From Bradyrhizobium sp. AUGA SZCCT0283 (GTDB lineage: Bacteria; Pseudomonadota; Alphaproteobacteria; Rhizobiales; Xanthobacteraceae): a stretch of DNA of 64,000 bases. Position 1 is the stretch's first letter, and each line of letters begins with the position of its first letter. Under the pieces are notes generated by a model, which saw only the letters and a list, made by a program, of their open reading frames with translations, searched no databases and had not been told where the DNA came from. Below are positions 7,502 to 18,068 of the stretch, piece by piece. Location: contig NZ_JAFCLU010000022.1 of assembly GCF_018130385.1 (NCBI RefSeq), positions 59,633 through 123,632 of the forward strand, written 5' to 3'. Both the position numbers and the translations under genes were made by a program.

Positions 7502-8668
7502 ATGATTCATCGCTTGAAGGCGTTCGCGCCAATCGCCCTTGCAAGCATCTCGCTGCTGGCCATACCCGCGGCATACGCCGAAGATGTAAAACTGCCGCCG
7601 ACCATGGTGGTCACCGCCTATGACACCGGCACCGCGGGCTTCAACATCGCCGTCGGCATCGGCAAGATGATGAAAGACAAATACGGCACCGATGTCCGCG
7701 TGCTGCCCGCCGGCAACGACGTGGCGCGACTGGCGCCGTTGCGCGCCAAGCGCGCGGCGATGTCCGCGATGGGTTCCGGCTCCTATTTCGCTCAGGAAGG
7801 CGTGTTCGAATTCGGCACCAAGGAATGGGGTCCGCAGGCCCTGCAATTGGTGCTGTCTACCGTCGACTGCAACGCCGCAACCCTCGGGGTCGCCCGCGAT
7901 ACCGGCGTGACCGAGATCAAGCAGCTCAAGGGCAAGCGCGTCGGCTTCGTGGTCGGTTCGCCCGCGCTGAACCAGAACGCACTCGCGATCCTGGCGTTCG
8001 GCGACCTCAAGCAAAGCGACGTCAAGATTGTCGAATTCTCGAGCTATGGCGCGATGTGGAAGGGCATGATCAACAACGACGTCGATGCCGCCTTCGCCAC
8101 CACCATCACCGGCCCGGCGAAGGAACTCGAGACATCGCCGCGCGGCATCATCTGGCCGCCCCTGCCCCCCGGCGACAAGGCCGGCTGGGAGCGCGTGAGA
8201 AAGGTTGGCTCGTTCTTCTTCCCGCACGTCGCCACCTGCGGTGCCGGCATCAGCAAGGACAAGCCAATCGAGCTCGGCAACTACCCCTACCCGATCTTCG
8301 TGTCTTATGGATCGCTGGCCGCCGACGATGTCTATGCCATCACCAAGGCGATGATCACGGGCTACGACGCGTATAAGGATTCCGCGCCGGGCGCGAGCGG
8401 CCTTGCGGCCGACCGCCAGACCAAGAACTGGGTGGTCCCGGTGCATCCAGGCGCCGCGAGGGCGCTGAAGGAAGCCGGGCAATGGACCGACGAACAGGAA
8501 GCCCACAACAAGGGATTGCTCAAGCGTCAGCAGGTTTTGGCGGCTGCATGGGCGGACTACGGCAAGTCCAATCCGCCATCCGACGACAAGGCCTTTCTCG
8601 AAGGCTGGATGAAGGCGCGCGCCGCGGCGCTGACCAAAGCCAGCATGCCGAACGGCTTTGAACAATAG
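7502..8668 (+). CDS. TAXI-family TRAP solute-binding protein
   Basis: A 388-aa periplasmic binding protein with a classical Sec signal peptide (basic MIHRLK, hydrophobic core, cleavage after AYA near residue 23). The mature part shows the TAXI-family signature region (TAYDTGTAGFNIAVGIGKMM) and the long C-terminal lobe of the family. It would deliver a carboxylate or amino acid to the fused permease that follows. The start at 7502 has GAGGGGAAAACT before it; an ATG at 7454 in frame would spoil the signal peptide. Its stop lies beyond a possible upstream start of the permease, so the two are coupled. Confidence 0.85.
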   Translation: MIHRLKAFAPIALASISLLAIPAAYAEDVKLPPTMVVTAYDTGTAGFNIAVGIGKMMKDKYGTDVRVLPAGNDVARLAPLRAKRAAMSAMGSGSYFAQEGVFEFGTKEWGPQALQLVLSTVDCNAATLGVARDTGVTEIKQLKGKRVGFVVGSPALNQNALAILAFGDLKQSDVKIVEFSSYGAMWKGMINNDVDAAFATTITGPAKELETSPRGIIWPPLPPGDKAGWERVRKVGSFFFPHVATCGAGISKDKPIELGNYPYPIFVSYGSLAADDVYAITKAMITGYDAYKDSAPGASGLAADRQTKNWVVPVHPGAARALKEAGQWTDEQEAHNKGLLKRQQVLAAAWADYGKSNPPSDDKAFLEGWMKARAAALTKASMPNGFEQ

Positions 8669-8714
8669 AAAGCCCTATTCGCTCAAGTCGAAGGCGAACA
8701 CCGTCTCGGGAGAA

Positions 8715-10781
8715 ATGATGTCACCTTCTGCGAGCAATAGCGCAGCCGCGCCTGCAACGCGAATTGTATTCGACGACCCGCATGCCAACATGCAGGAAGC
8801 CGAAGTCACGCGGGTGCGAACGTTGCACGGGGCGTGGCGCTGGGCACTGGTGGTCGCGACCGCGGTCACCATCCTTTTGTGCATCAACCAGCAATTCTCG
8901 CTGCGCTTCTTCCTCGGCTACACGCAGCTCAACACCGAGTATTTCTATCTCCTGATCGCGCTGATGCTGCCGTTCACGTTCCTGATCTTTCCAGGAACCG
9001 AGAGCGCGCCGCTCGATCGAATTCCCTGGTATGACATCCTGCTTTTTGTCGCCACTTTCGCCTGCGCCATTCTCCTGATGCGCAGCGTCCGCAAGGCGGC
9101 GGAAGCCGGCTGGGAATTCGGCGGTGCGCCGACGACCGTCATCGTCGCCGGCGTCATCATGTGGGTGGTGCTGATGGAGGCGTTGCGGCGCACGGGAGGC
9201 TGGAGCCTGCTGCTGAGCGTGCTGCCGTTTACGGCCTATCCCCTGTTCGCCGACGCGAAATGGCTGGGACCGTTCCGCGGTACCGAATCAACGCTCGAAC
9301 AGGCAACGTCCTATCACGTGCTGTCGGGCGAAAGCCTGCTCGGCATTCCGATCCAGGCCTTCGCCGACACCGTGATCGGCTTTCTGGTGTTCGGCACCGC
9401 GCTGATGATGACGGGCGCCGGAAAATTCTTCATCAACATCGCCTTTGCGCTGTGCGGCACCTTCCGGGGCGGCGCTGCAAAGGTCTGCATCTTGGCCTCC
9501 GGGCTGCTCGGCATGATGTCCGGCTCGATCATTTCCAACGTGCTGACCGCCGGCACCATGACCATTCCGGTCATGAAGAAGAGCGGTTTCCGCGCCTCCT
9601 ATGCCGGCGCGATCGAGGCCTGCGCGTCGACCGGCGCGGTGCTGGCGCCGCCGGTGATGGGTGCGACCGCGTTCGTGATCGCCCAGTTCCTCAACGTCAG
9701 CTATGCCGACGTCGCTCTCGCCGCGATCATTCCTGCGGCGCTGTACTACATCGGCCTGTTCATGCAGGTGGATTCCTACGCCGCGCGCCACGGGCTGAAA
9801 GGCATTCCGCGCGCCGAGCTGCCGAAAGTGTGGGACACGATCAAGGCCGGCTGGTACTACATTTTCGTCATCGCGCTCCTGATCGTGATGCTGCTGTATT
9901 TCAAGCGCGAGAGCCACGCGCCGTTCTACGCGACCGCGCTGCTGCTGGTCTTGAACCAGCTTTTCTCCAAGGACACGCGCTGGACGCTCGCGACCATCAA
10001 CAAGTTCCTCGAGGTCAACGGACGCACCTTCGTCGAGCTGGTCGGCATCCTGGCGGGCTGCGGGCTTCTGATCGGCGCGTTCTCGATGACCGGTGTGGTC
10101 TCCAGCCTCGCCAACGATCTGTTGCGGATCGCCGGCGACAATGCGTTGCTCTTGCTCGGCATGTGCGCCATCACCAGCCTCATTCTCGGGCTCGGACTGA
10201 CGACCACGGCCTGCTACATCTTCCTCGCCATCCTGGTGGCGCCCGCGCTGGAAAAGCTCGGTCTCAACCGCATGGCCGTGCACATGTTCATCTTCTACTG
10301 GGGCATGCTGTCCTCGATCACGCCGCCGGTGGCGATCGCCTCCTTTGCCGCGGCCGGCATTGCCGGCTCGCCGGCGATGAAGACGGGATGGGAATCGATG
10401 TGGGTCGGCAGCATCATCTATTTCATTCCGTTCTTCTTCGTGCTGAACCCGGCGCTGGTGCTGCAGGGACCAAACCCGTATCTGGAAGGGCTCGGGCTGA
10501 TGGCGCTGGCTGGCTTCGGCACGCTGTTCATCTGCGGTGGCATCCAGGGCTATCAGGCTTTTGTCGGCGACCTCAGAGGCGCAGGCGCGCTGGAATGGCC
10601 GCTGCGCGTATTGCTCGTGATCGGGGGTTTCGTGGTGGCGACGCCCGGCGGTGGCATCATGCCGCTGTCGCAATGGCAGATCACGTCCCTCGGATTGGCG
10701 ATCCTGATCCCGACCGTGCTGGTCGCACTCGTCCTGATACGGCGCCAGACCCTGGTGCCGGACCAGTTGCGCGCGCCCTGA
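8715..10781 (+). CDS. TRAP transporter fused 4TM-12TM permease
   Basis: A large inner-membrane protein of about 688 aa that fuses the small (DctQ-like) and large (DctM-like) TRAP subunits, as is usual for TAXI systems. The DctM portion has the conserved Gly-rich stretches (GLLGMMSGSIISNVLTAGTMTI and ACASTGAVLAPPVMGATAFV). ATGs at 8715 and 8718 both follow CGGGAG; 8718 has the better spacing. The frame is also open from 8658. It operates with the TAXI protein as a sodium- or proton-driven importer; the substrate is unknown, but co-location with an acyl-CoA carboxylase and a glutaminase suggests an organic acid or amino acid. Confidence 0.85.
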   Translation: MMSPSASNSAAAPATRIVFDDPHANMQEAEVTRVRTLHGAWRWALVVATAVTILLCINQQFSLRFFLGYTQLNTEYFYLLIALMLPFTFLIFPGTESAPLDRIPWYDILLFVATFACAILLMRSVRKAAEAGWEFGGAPTTVIVAGVIMWVVLMEALRRTGGWSLLLSVLPFTAYPLFADAKWLGPFRGTESTLEQATSYHVLSGESLLGIPIQAFADTVIGFLVFGTALMMTGAGKFFINIAFALCGTFRGGAAKVCILASGLLGMMSGSIISNVLTAGTMTIPVMKKSGFRASYAGAIEACASTGAVLAPPVMGATAFVIAQFLNVSYADVALAAIIPAALYYIGLFMQVDSYAARHGLKGIPRAELPKVWDTIKAGWYYIFVIALLIVMLLYFKRESHAPFYATALLLVLNQLFSKDTRWTLATINKFLEVNGRTFVELVGILAGCGLLIGAFSMTGVVSSLANDLLRIAGDNALLLLGMCAITSLILGLGLTTTACYIFLAILVAPALEKLGLNRMAVHMFIFYWGMLSSITPPVAIASFAAAGIAGSPAMKTGWESMWVGSIIYFIPFFFVLNPALVLQGPNPYLEGLGLMALAGFGTLFICGGIQGYQAFVGDLRGAGALEWPLRVLLVIGGFVVATPGGGIMPLSQWQITSLGLAILIPTVLVALVLIRRQTLVPDQLRAP

Positions 10782-10803
10782 TTGCGTTGCACAAGAGGAG
10801 GCG

Positions 10804-12663
10804 ATGAAACAATCGCCTCCTCCGCTTAACGCCAGCCCCGCTGCCTGGACCAGTTCGAAACCGCCCTTGCTGCGGTTCCTGAATGCGTGCCACACCGAAT
10901 TCGCAACTGAGACCAGCGGCGCGGTCGCCAATTACATCCCTGAACTCGGCAAGGCCGATCCGGCCCATTTCGGCATCAGCCTCGCCACCCTCGACGGCCA
11001 TGTCTACGAGGTCGGCGACACCCAGATTCCCTTCACCATCCAGTCGATGTCAAAGCCCTTCGTGTTCGCGCTGGCGCTGGACACGCTGGGTGCGGCGCGG
11101 GTCGAGAGCGCGATCGGCGTCGAACCGTCCGGCGATCCCTTCAACTCGATTCGCCTCAATGGCGAAAACCACCCCTTCAATCCGATGGTCAATGCCGGCG
11201 CGATCGCCTGCTCCGGCCTGATCCACGAGGCCAAGGGCGACGCCGCGTTCGAATATATCCGTCAGGCGCTGGGCCGGTTTGCCGGGCGCGATCTCGACGT
11301 CGACGACGCCGTCTATGCTTCCGAAAGCGCCACCGGTGACCGCAACCGCGCGATCGGCTATTTGCTGCGTACCAATGCCGTGATCCGGGACAACGTGGCT
11401 GCCGTGCTGGAAGTGTATTTCCGGCAATGCGCCATCCTGGTGACGGCGCGCGATATTGCTGTCATGGCGGCCACCCTCGCCAACCGCGGCATCAATCCCG
11501 TGACCGGCGAACAGGTGTTGAGCGCTTATGCCATCTCGCGGACGCTCTCCGTCATGACGAGCTCCGGCATGTACGATTACGCCGGGGAATGGATCTACCG
11601 GATCGGCATCCCCGCCAAGAGCGGCGTCGGCGGCGGCATCCTCGCGGCGCTGCCGGCGCGGCTCGGGCTCGGCAGCTATTCGCCGAAACTCGACAAGCAC
11701 GGCAACAGCGTGCGCGGCATCAAGGTCTGCGAGGCGCTGTCATCGCATTACGACCTGCATATGCTGAATCGCAGCGACGATGCGCGCAACAGCATCATCG
11801 CCGATTACGACATCGGCAACAGCCCGTCGCGGCGCGTGCGGCGCGCACATGAACAGAACATCCTGGCCGCGCACCGCCAGGACGTTCGCGTCATCGAACT
11901 GGTGGGCACGCTGTCGTTCTCCAATGTCGATTACGTCTCGCGCCAGCTGGCGGCCAAGCCGCGGCCGCAGCTCGTCATCTTCGACCTGCGCCGCGTCACG
12001 GCCATGACCCGCGCCGGCACCCGCCTGCTCGCCGAGGAATTCCGCGAGCTCGCGGCCTATCATGTCACCGTGATCCTGTCCGGCATCAGGCGGTCGTCGC
12101 CGGAATGGAAGATGATCGGGGAATGGACAGAAGGCCTCGGTAACATCCGCAACTACTACCTGCTCGATGCCGCGATCGAATGGGCGGAAGATCAGGTGGT
12201 CTATCGTTACGGCGGCGCGATCGATTTCTTCGAGACGACCGAACTCTCCGAACAGGCGCTGCTGGCGGGGCTGACGGACGAGGAACTGACCGATCTCGCC
12301 TCGCTCGCTTCGATCCGGACCTATCAGGCCAGCGAAAAGATCATCGCCGCCGGCGATCCCGCCGATTCAATGTTCTTTCTCAGGAGCGGCGTGGTGCATG
12401 TCACCCTGCCCGACGGCATCCGCCTGGCGACGCTGACGGCCGGAATGCCGTTCGGCGAGATGGCGCTATTGGAGCCGCGCCGCTCGGCCGACGTCTTCGC
12501 CGACATGGCCGCGACCGCCTACCAAATCCCGCTGCGCGATTTCGAGCGATTCCGAAAGCAGCATCCGCGCGCCGGCGAACGGATCATGCGCAACCTCGCG
12601 CAACTGCTGGCCGATCGCCTGATCCTCGCCAACGCCAAGCTGAACCTGCTGACGCCGAGCTAA
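10804..12663 (+). CDS. glsA: Glutaminase fused to STAS and cyclic-nucleotide-binding domains
   Basis: A 619-aa three-domain protein. Residues about 20-325 are a glutaminase of the serine-dependent beta-lactamase fold (SMSK, Ser81 to Lys84; NPMVNAGAIA; SGVGGGI), which hydrolyses glutamine to glutamate and ammonia. Residues about 355-450 are a STAS domain (VIELVGTLSFSNVDYV, VIFDLRRVTAMTRAG). Residues about 485-605 are a cNMP-binding domain (FLRSGVVHVTLPDG, GMPFGEMALLEPRRSADV, which is the phosphate-binding cassette). Single-domain glutaminases are about 310 aa, so the tail is an added regulatory module; allosteric control by a cyclic nucleotide is inferred. It follows the TRAP permease by 22 bases. 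Confidence 0.9.
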   Translation: MKQSPPPLNASPAAWTSSKPPLLRFLNACHTEFATETSGAVANYIPELGKADPAHFGISLATLDGHVYEVGDTQIPFTIQSMSKPFVFALALDTLGAARVESAIGVEPSGDPFNSIRLNGENHPFNPMVNAGAIACSGLIHEAKGDAAFEYIRQALGRFAGRDLDVDDAVYASESATGDRNRAIGYLLRTNAVIRDNVAAVLEVYFRQCAILVTARDIAVMAATLANRGINPVTGEQVLSAYAISRTLSVMTSSGMYDYAGEWIYRIGIPAKSGVGGGILAALPARLGLGSYSPKLDKHGNSVRGIKVCEALSSHYDLHMLNRSDDARNSIIADYDIGNSPSRRVRRAHEQNILAAHRQDVRVIELVGTLSFSNVDYVSRQLAAKPRPQLVIFDLRRVTAMTRAGTRLLAEEFRELAAYHVTVILSGIRRSSPEWKMIGEWTEGLGNIRNYYLLDAAIEWAEDQVVYRYGGAIDFFETTELSEQALLAGLTDEELTDLASLASIRTYQASEKIIAAGDPADSMFFLRSGVVHVTLPDGIRLATLTAGMPFGEMALLEPRRSADVFADMAATAYQIPLRDFERFRKQHPRAGERIMRNLAQLLADRLILANAKLNLLTPS

Positions 12664-12667
12664 TCTC

Positions 12668-12797
12668 CGGGCCACATGGTTCGAGACGCACGGCGTTGCC
12701 GTGCTCCTCACCATGAGGGTCAAAGACTTCATCCTGCGAACTGTAGGACCTCATCCTGAGGAGCATCGCGAAAGCGATGCGTCTCGAAGGATAAAGC
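12668..12797. repeat. Palindromic intergenic repeat, family B
   Basis: The unit holds GGTTCGAGACGC...CTCCTCACCATGAGG followed by CCTCATCCTGAGGAGC...GCGTCTCGAAGGAT. The same modules, in the other order, occur at 34650-34740. It fills the space between the convergent glsA and tex genes. Confidence 0.8.
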
Positions 12798-12810
12798 CCG
12801 AACGCCTGCT

Positions 12811-15147
<2,337 letters not shown>

Positions 15148-15382
15148 GCCAAATCTTCCTCAAAACCATCAGGGCTGGTGAATCGCCGGCCGCCGCCGGG
15201 AGGTCGCTTATGGACCATCGCGGATTATTTCATCAAGGCGTCCGCGGAAACAAATTGATCTGTGGATGGGCGCTCACCGGGCAACGCAACAGATATGAAG
15301 CACCCGTCGGGATGAAAAGGCGAGATAAAGGTGGATCGATGGCGTTGTTATGTGTAAACGGACGCTCCCTCCCGGAGTGCCC

Positions 15383-16639
15383 ATGTCGATCTGCGGCCTT
15401 GATTTCGGAACGTCGAACACGACGCTTGGCACCATCGAGGGCCAGGCGCCGGTTCTGGTGGCGCTGGAGGCGGCCCAGACCACGATTCCCAGCGCAATCT
15501 TCTATGAGGTCGACGGTGGTGCTCTGATCGGCCGCAGGGCTGTGGAAGCCTATGTCGAAGGTGCGCCCGGCCGCCTGATGCGGAGCCTCAAGTCGGTGCT
15601 TGGAACCTCGCTGATCGACGAAACCACCCGGCTCGGACGCGAACGCGTGAGCTTTCGCGACGTGATCGCCTATTACCTCGGTGCGGTCAAACGCCGCGCG
15701 GAACAGACCACCGGCCATGAACTGCGCAATGTTGTCCACGGCCGGCCGGTTCACTTCGTCGACAATGCGCCGGACGCCGATCGCAAGGCGGAGGACATCC
15801 TGCTGACAATTGCGCGGGGGATCGGTTTTGACGAGGTCACGTTTCAGTTCGAACCGATCGCCGCGGCCCTGGACTATGAGCGACAGATCACATCGGAGGA
15901 AGTGGCACTGATCGCCGATATCGGCGGCGGCACCTCCGACTTCTCGATCGTGCGGCTGGGGCCCGACCGTCACGGCAAGGCCGATCGCGCGGCCGATATT
16001 CTCGCCAATGACGGCGTACGCATCGGCGGGACCGATTTCGACCGTCAGCTCAGCCTCGGCGTGGTCATGCCGCTGTTCGGATTCCGCAGCGCCATGAAGC
16101 GTCCCGGGCTTGACGTGCCGTCGAGCTACTTCCACGACCTCGCGACCTGGTCGAGCATCAACCGCATGTATGAGCCGCGCGTGATGGCCGATATCCGCCA
16201 GGTGCGGCAGGAGGCCAGCGAGCCGGAACTCCTCGACCGGCTGATACGCGTGGTGCACGAACAGCGCGGCCATACGCTGGCGATGGAAGTCGAAGACGCC
16301 AAGATCGCCCTGTCCGAGAAGCGTCGGGCGGACATCCCGCTGGAGTGGGTTACCCCCGGTCTTGGCGCTGATATCAGCCGCCCCGATCTGGTCAGCCATA
16401 CAAAGCAGCTGGCCGATCGCATCGCGGCGCGAATCAACAACTGCCTCGTTCAGGCGGGATTAGCTCCCGGTAACATCGACGCCGTGTTCCTGACCGGTGG
16501 CTCGGTGAAACTCGCTCATGTCCATAAGGCGATCACCAAGGCCGTGCCGTCGGCGCGAGTCGTCGAAGGTGACATCTTCGGCGCCGTCGGCAAAGGATTG
16601 ACACTGGAGGCGCTACGACGATACGGGCCTGCGAGCTGA
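15383..16639 (+). CDS. Hsp70-family protein, YegD type
   Basis: A 418-aa ATPase-domain-only member of the Hsp70/actin superfamily. It has phosphate 1 (GLDFGTSNTTLG) at the N-terminus, phosphate 2 (IADIGGGTSDFSIV) near residue 180 and the adenosine motif (FLTGGSVKLAHV) near residue 370. There is no substrate-binding domain, as in E. coli YegD. I start at 15383 (MSICGLDFGTSN) because the upstream in-frame ATG at 15350 adds residues before the beta-strand that begins all homologues. The function is unknown, probably an accessory chaperone or actin-like ATPase. Confidence 0.85.
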   Translation: MSICGLDFGTSNTTLGTIEGQAPVLVALEAAQTTIPSAIFYEVDGGALIGRRAVEAYVEGAPGRLMRSLKSVLGTSLIDETTRLGRERVSFRDVIAYYLGAVKRRAEQTTGHELRNVVHGRPVHFVDNAPDADRKAEDILLTIARGIGFDEVTFQFEPIAAALDYERQITSEEVALIADIGGGTSDFSIVRLGPDRHGKADRAADILANDGVRIGGTDFDRQLSLGVVMPLFGFRSAMKRPGLDVPSSYFHDLATWSSINRMYEPRVMADIRQVRQEASEPELLDRLIRVVHEQRGHTLAMEVEDAKIALSEKRRADIPLEWVTPGLGADISRPDLVSHTKQLADRIAARINNCLVQAGLAPGNIDAVFLTGGSVKLAHVHKAITKAVPSARVVEGDIFGAVGKGLTLEALRRYGPAS

Positions 16640-16651
16640 GAACGCCGCAGT

Positions 16652-17179
16652 TCAGCCTACGACTTCCGTCACCGGCTGCAGATCGATGGCAAACGTTTCC
16701 AGAAACTTGGACGTCATGATGTAGAAGCCGACCGAGAGCTGCAGTTCGACCAATGCAGCCGGCGTCAGTTTCGAGGCAATCGCGTTGAAGGTCGCGTCCG
16801 TCGGCTTGTGACGCCTGACGATTTCATCGGTGAAGGCGAGCGCAGCCCGCTGCACTTCGTTGAAGCATGACGCCGCCTCCCAGTTCTCCAGCGCCTCGTT
16901 CTGCTCGTCGGTGACGCCAACGTTCTTGCCGATCCGCTTGTGGGCGACGATTTCATAGGGCGCCTCGCACAGGATGCCGGTGCGAGTGATGGCGAGCTCG
17001 CGCACGATCGGGTCCAGCTCGCCCTTGTGCCGGATGGCCCCGCCCAGCCGGCAGTATTGTTCAAGGTAGCTCGGCGAATGCGCCATCATCCGGAAGATGT
17101 TGGCATTGCGGTTTTTACCCAGCAATTCGCGGGTGCGGTCGTTGTGTTTGGCGGGATCGCTGTATTCGACGCGGGCCAT
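16652..17179 (-). CDS. Carboxymuconolactone decarboxylase/AhpD-family protein
   Basis: A 175-aa all-helical protein of the CMD/AhpD superfamily (MMAHSPSYLEQYCRLGGAIRHKGELDPIVRELAITRTG in the first half). The pattern EAPYEIVAHKRIGKNVG replaces the usual CxxC/ECxxH active-site stretch: a cysteine is at ILCEAPYEIVAH, but the second one is absent. It may therefore be a decarboxylase-like or hydrolase-like relative rather than a peroxidase. It is convergent with the Hsp70-like gene and appears monocistronic. Confidence 0.75.
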   Translation of the reverse strand: MARVEYSDPAKHNDRTRELLGKNRNANIFRMMAHSPSYLEQYCRLGGAIRHKGELDPIVRELAITRTGILCEAPYEIVAHKRIGKNVGVTDEQNEALENWEAASCFNEVQRAALAFTDEIVRRHKPTDATFNAIASKLTPAALVELQLSVGFYIMTSKFLETFAIDLQPVTEVVG

Positions 17180-17519
17180 TCATCACCTTGGGGTTTGGGG
17201 ATTTTCTGATTTGTTGACAGCGGGATCATGCACTGCAGCAGGAGGCTGATCAACCGCCGAAATGCTACCGGCACAGGCTCGGGCCTGCGTCCAAGCCGTT
17301 CCGGTCGCGCCAAAAAACTCCCTCTCTCGTGCACAAACCGGCTACGAGCGAGCCAAATTGCCGCCTCATTGCTGGTCGATTCTCAGGACTGTCGATATTC
17401 GCTGAGTGGGGACTCAAAGGAGCGAATACTCGTCGCGGGGTGTTCCGAGTAAAACCAAACTGAGTTCATCAGGCCTTCACGGGCAAGGATGACTCATGCC
17501 CAAGTCTAGGGAGTTAGGC
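17180..17519. other. Intergenic stretch, no gene seen
   Basis: These 340 bases between divergent genes hold no convincing ORF. I see a possible promoter for the minus-strand gene near 17200-17230 and the AGGGAG ribosome site of the small membrane gene at its end. Everything else is unassigned. Confidence 0.5.
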
Positions 17520-17621
17520 ATGAAGGAAGCCACCAGGAAGGCGGCCTCGGAAGCACTTGCGCAGATGCTGGCGGTAACAGCGATGCTCGTCATCGCCAGC
17601 GTTGTGTTCTACTGGCACTGA
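17520..17621 (+). CDS. 33-aa single-pass membrane peptide
   Basis: The peptide begins MKEATRKAASEALAQML and ends VTAMLVIASVVFYWH: a positively charged amphipathic start and a single hydrophobic helix. TCTAGGGAG lies six bases before this ATG; an earlier ATG at 17496 in the same frame has no such site. Its size and layout fit the class of bacterial small membrane proteins. No family is recognised and no function is proposed. Confidence 0.45.
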   Translation: MKEATRKAASEALAQMLAVTAMLVIASVVFYWH

Positions 17622-17708
17622 ATGTTGACGCGTCGAAGCAACTCGGATTTTTCACCGTTCCGCGTAATCTGGGTTTGCTTCGCTGCGTGAGCATTTGATG
17701 TCCAAAGC

Positions 17709-18068
17709 TCACTTTATCCTCTCGAAATACGGGACCAGCCTTCCCGCAAACGGCCGATAGCTTGCGATGACCTTGTCACCGATCGCAAGATCGTTGTCGC
17801 CGTGGGCCATCATGCGAAACCCCTCGGCCGCATCGACCAGCACGATATTGTAGGGAACATGCGCGCGCGTCTCCGGCGTCGCGGCGCGGCACACCAGCGA
17901 CGTCGCATAGACCGTCGCTGCCCCGCTGGCGCGCTTCTCCACCGGATCGGGCGCGCCACAGATGGCGCAGAAGCTGCGGTGAAAATACTGCACGTTCCCG
18001 CAAGAGCCGCAGGATTGATAGACGATGGCCTCGGCCCCCTTGGTCCAGTCGGCGAGTTTGTCGGTCAT
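17709..18068 (-). CDS. DUF35 Zn-ribbon/OB-fold protein
   Basis: A 119-aa acyl-CoA-associated OB-fold protein. The rubredoxin-like zinc ribbon is intact (CGSCG near residue 20 and CAIC near residue 33), followed by the OB domain (ATVYATSLVCRA to the C-terminus). DUF35 proteins pair with thiolase-like enzymes, as in the ChsH2 DUF35 domain with the Ltp2 retro-aldolase of steroid side-chain degradation. This one starts inside the end of the thiolase-like gene (four-base overlap), so a complex with that protein is very likely. Confidence 0.85.
   Translation of the reverse strand: MTDKLADWTKGAEAIVYQSCGSCGNVQYFHRSFCAICGAPDPVEKRASGAATVYATSLVCRAATPETRAHVPYNIVLVDAAEGFRMMAHGDNDLAIGDKVIASYRPFAGRLVPYFERIK

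Noticed and set aside
9288..10931. 547-codon open frame opposite the TRAP permease, and similar long antisense frames (e.g. 13111-15258, 25966-27576, 57210-58604).
   Set aside because: They are high-GC shadow frames: their translations are rich in Arg, His and Gly and lack domain structure, while the opposite strand encodes clear protein families.
15148..15382. Possible small gene between tex and the Hsp70-like gene (frame 15141-15527).
   Set aside because: It overlaps the Hsp70-like coding region in another frame and has an Arg-rich composition without protein-like features.
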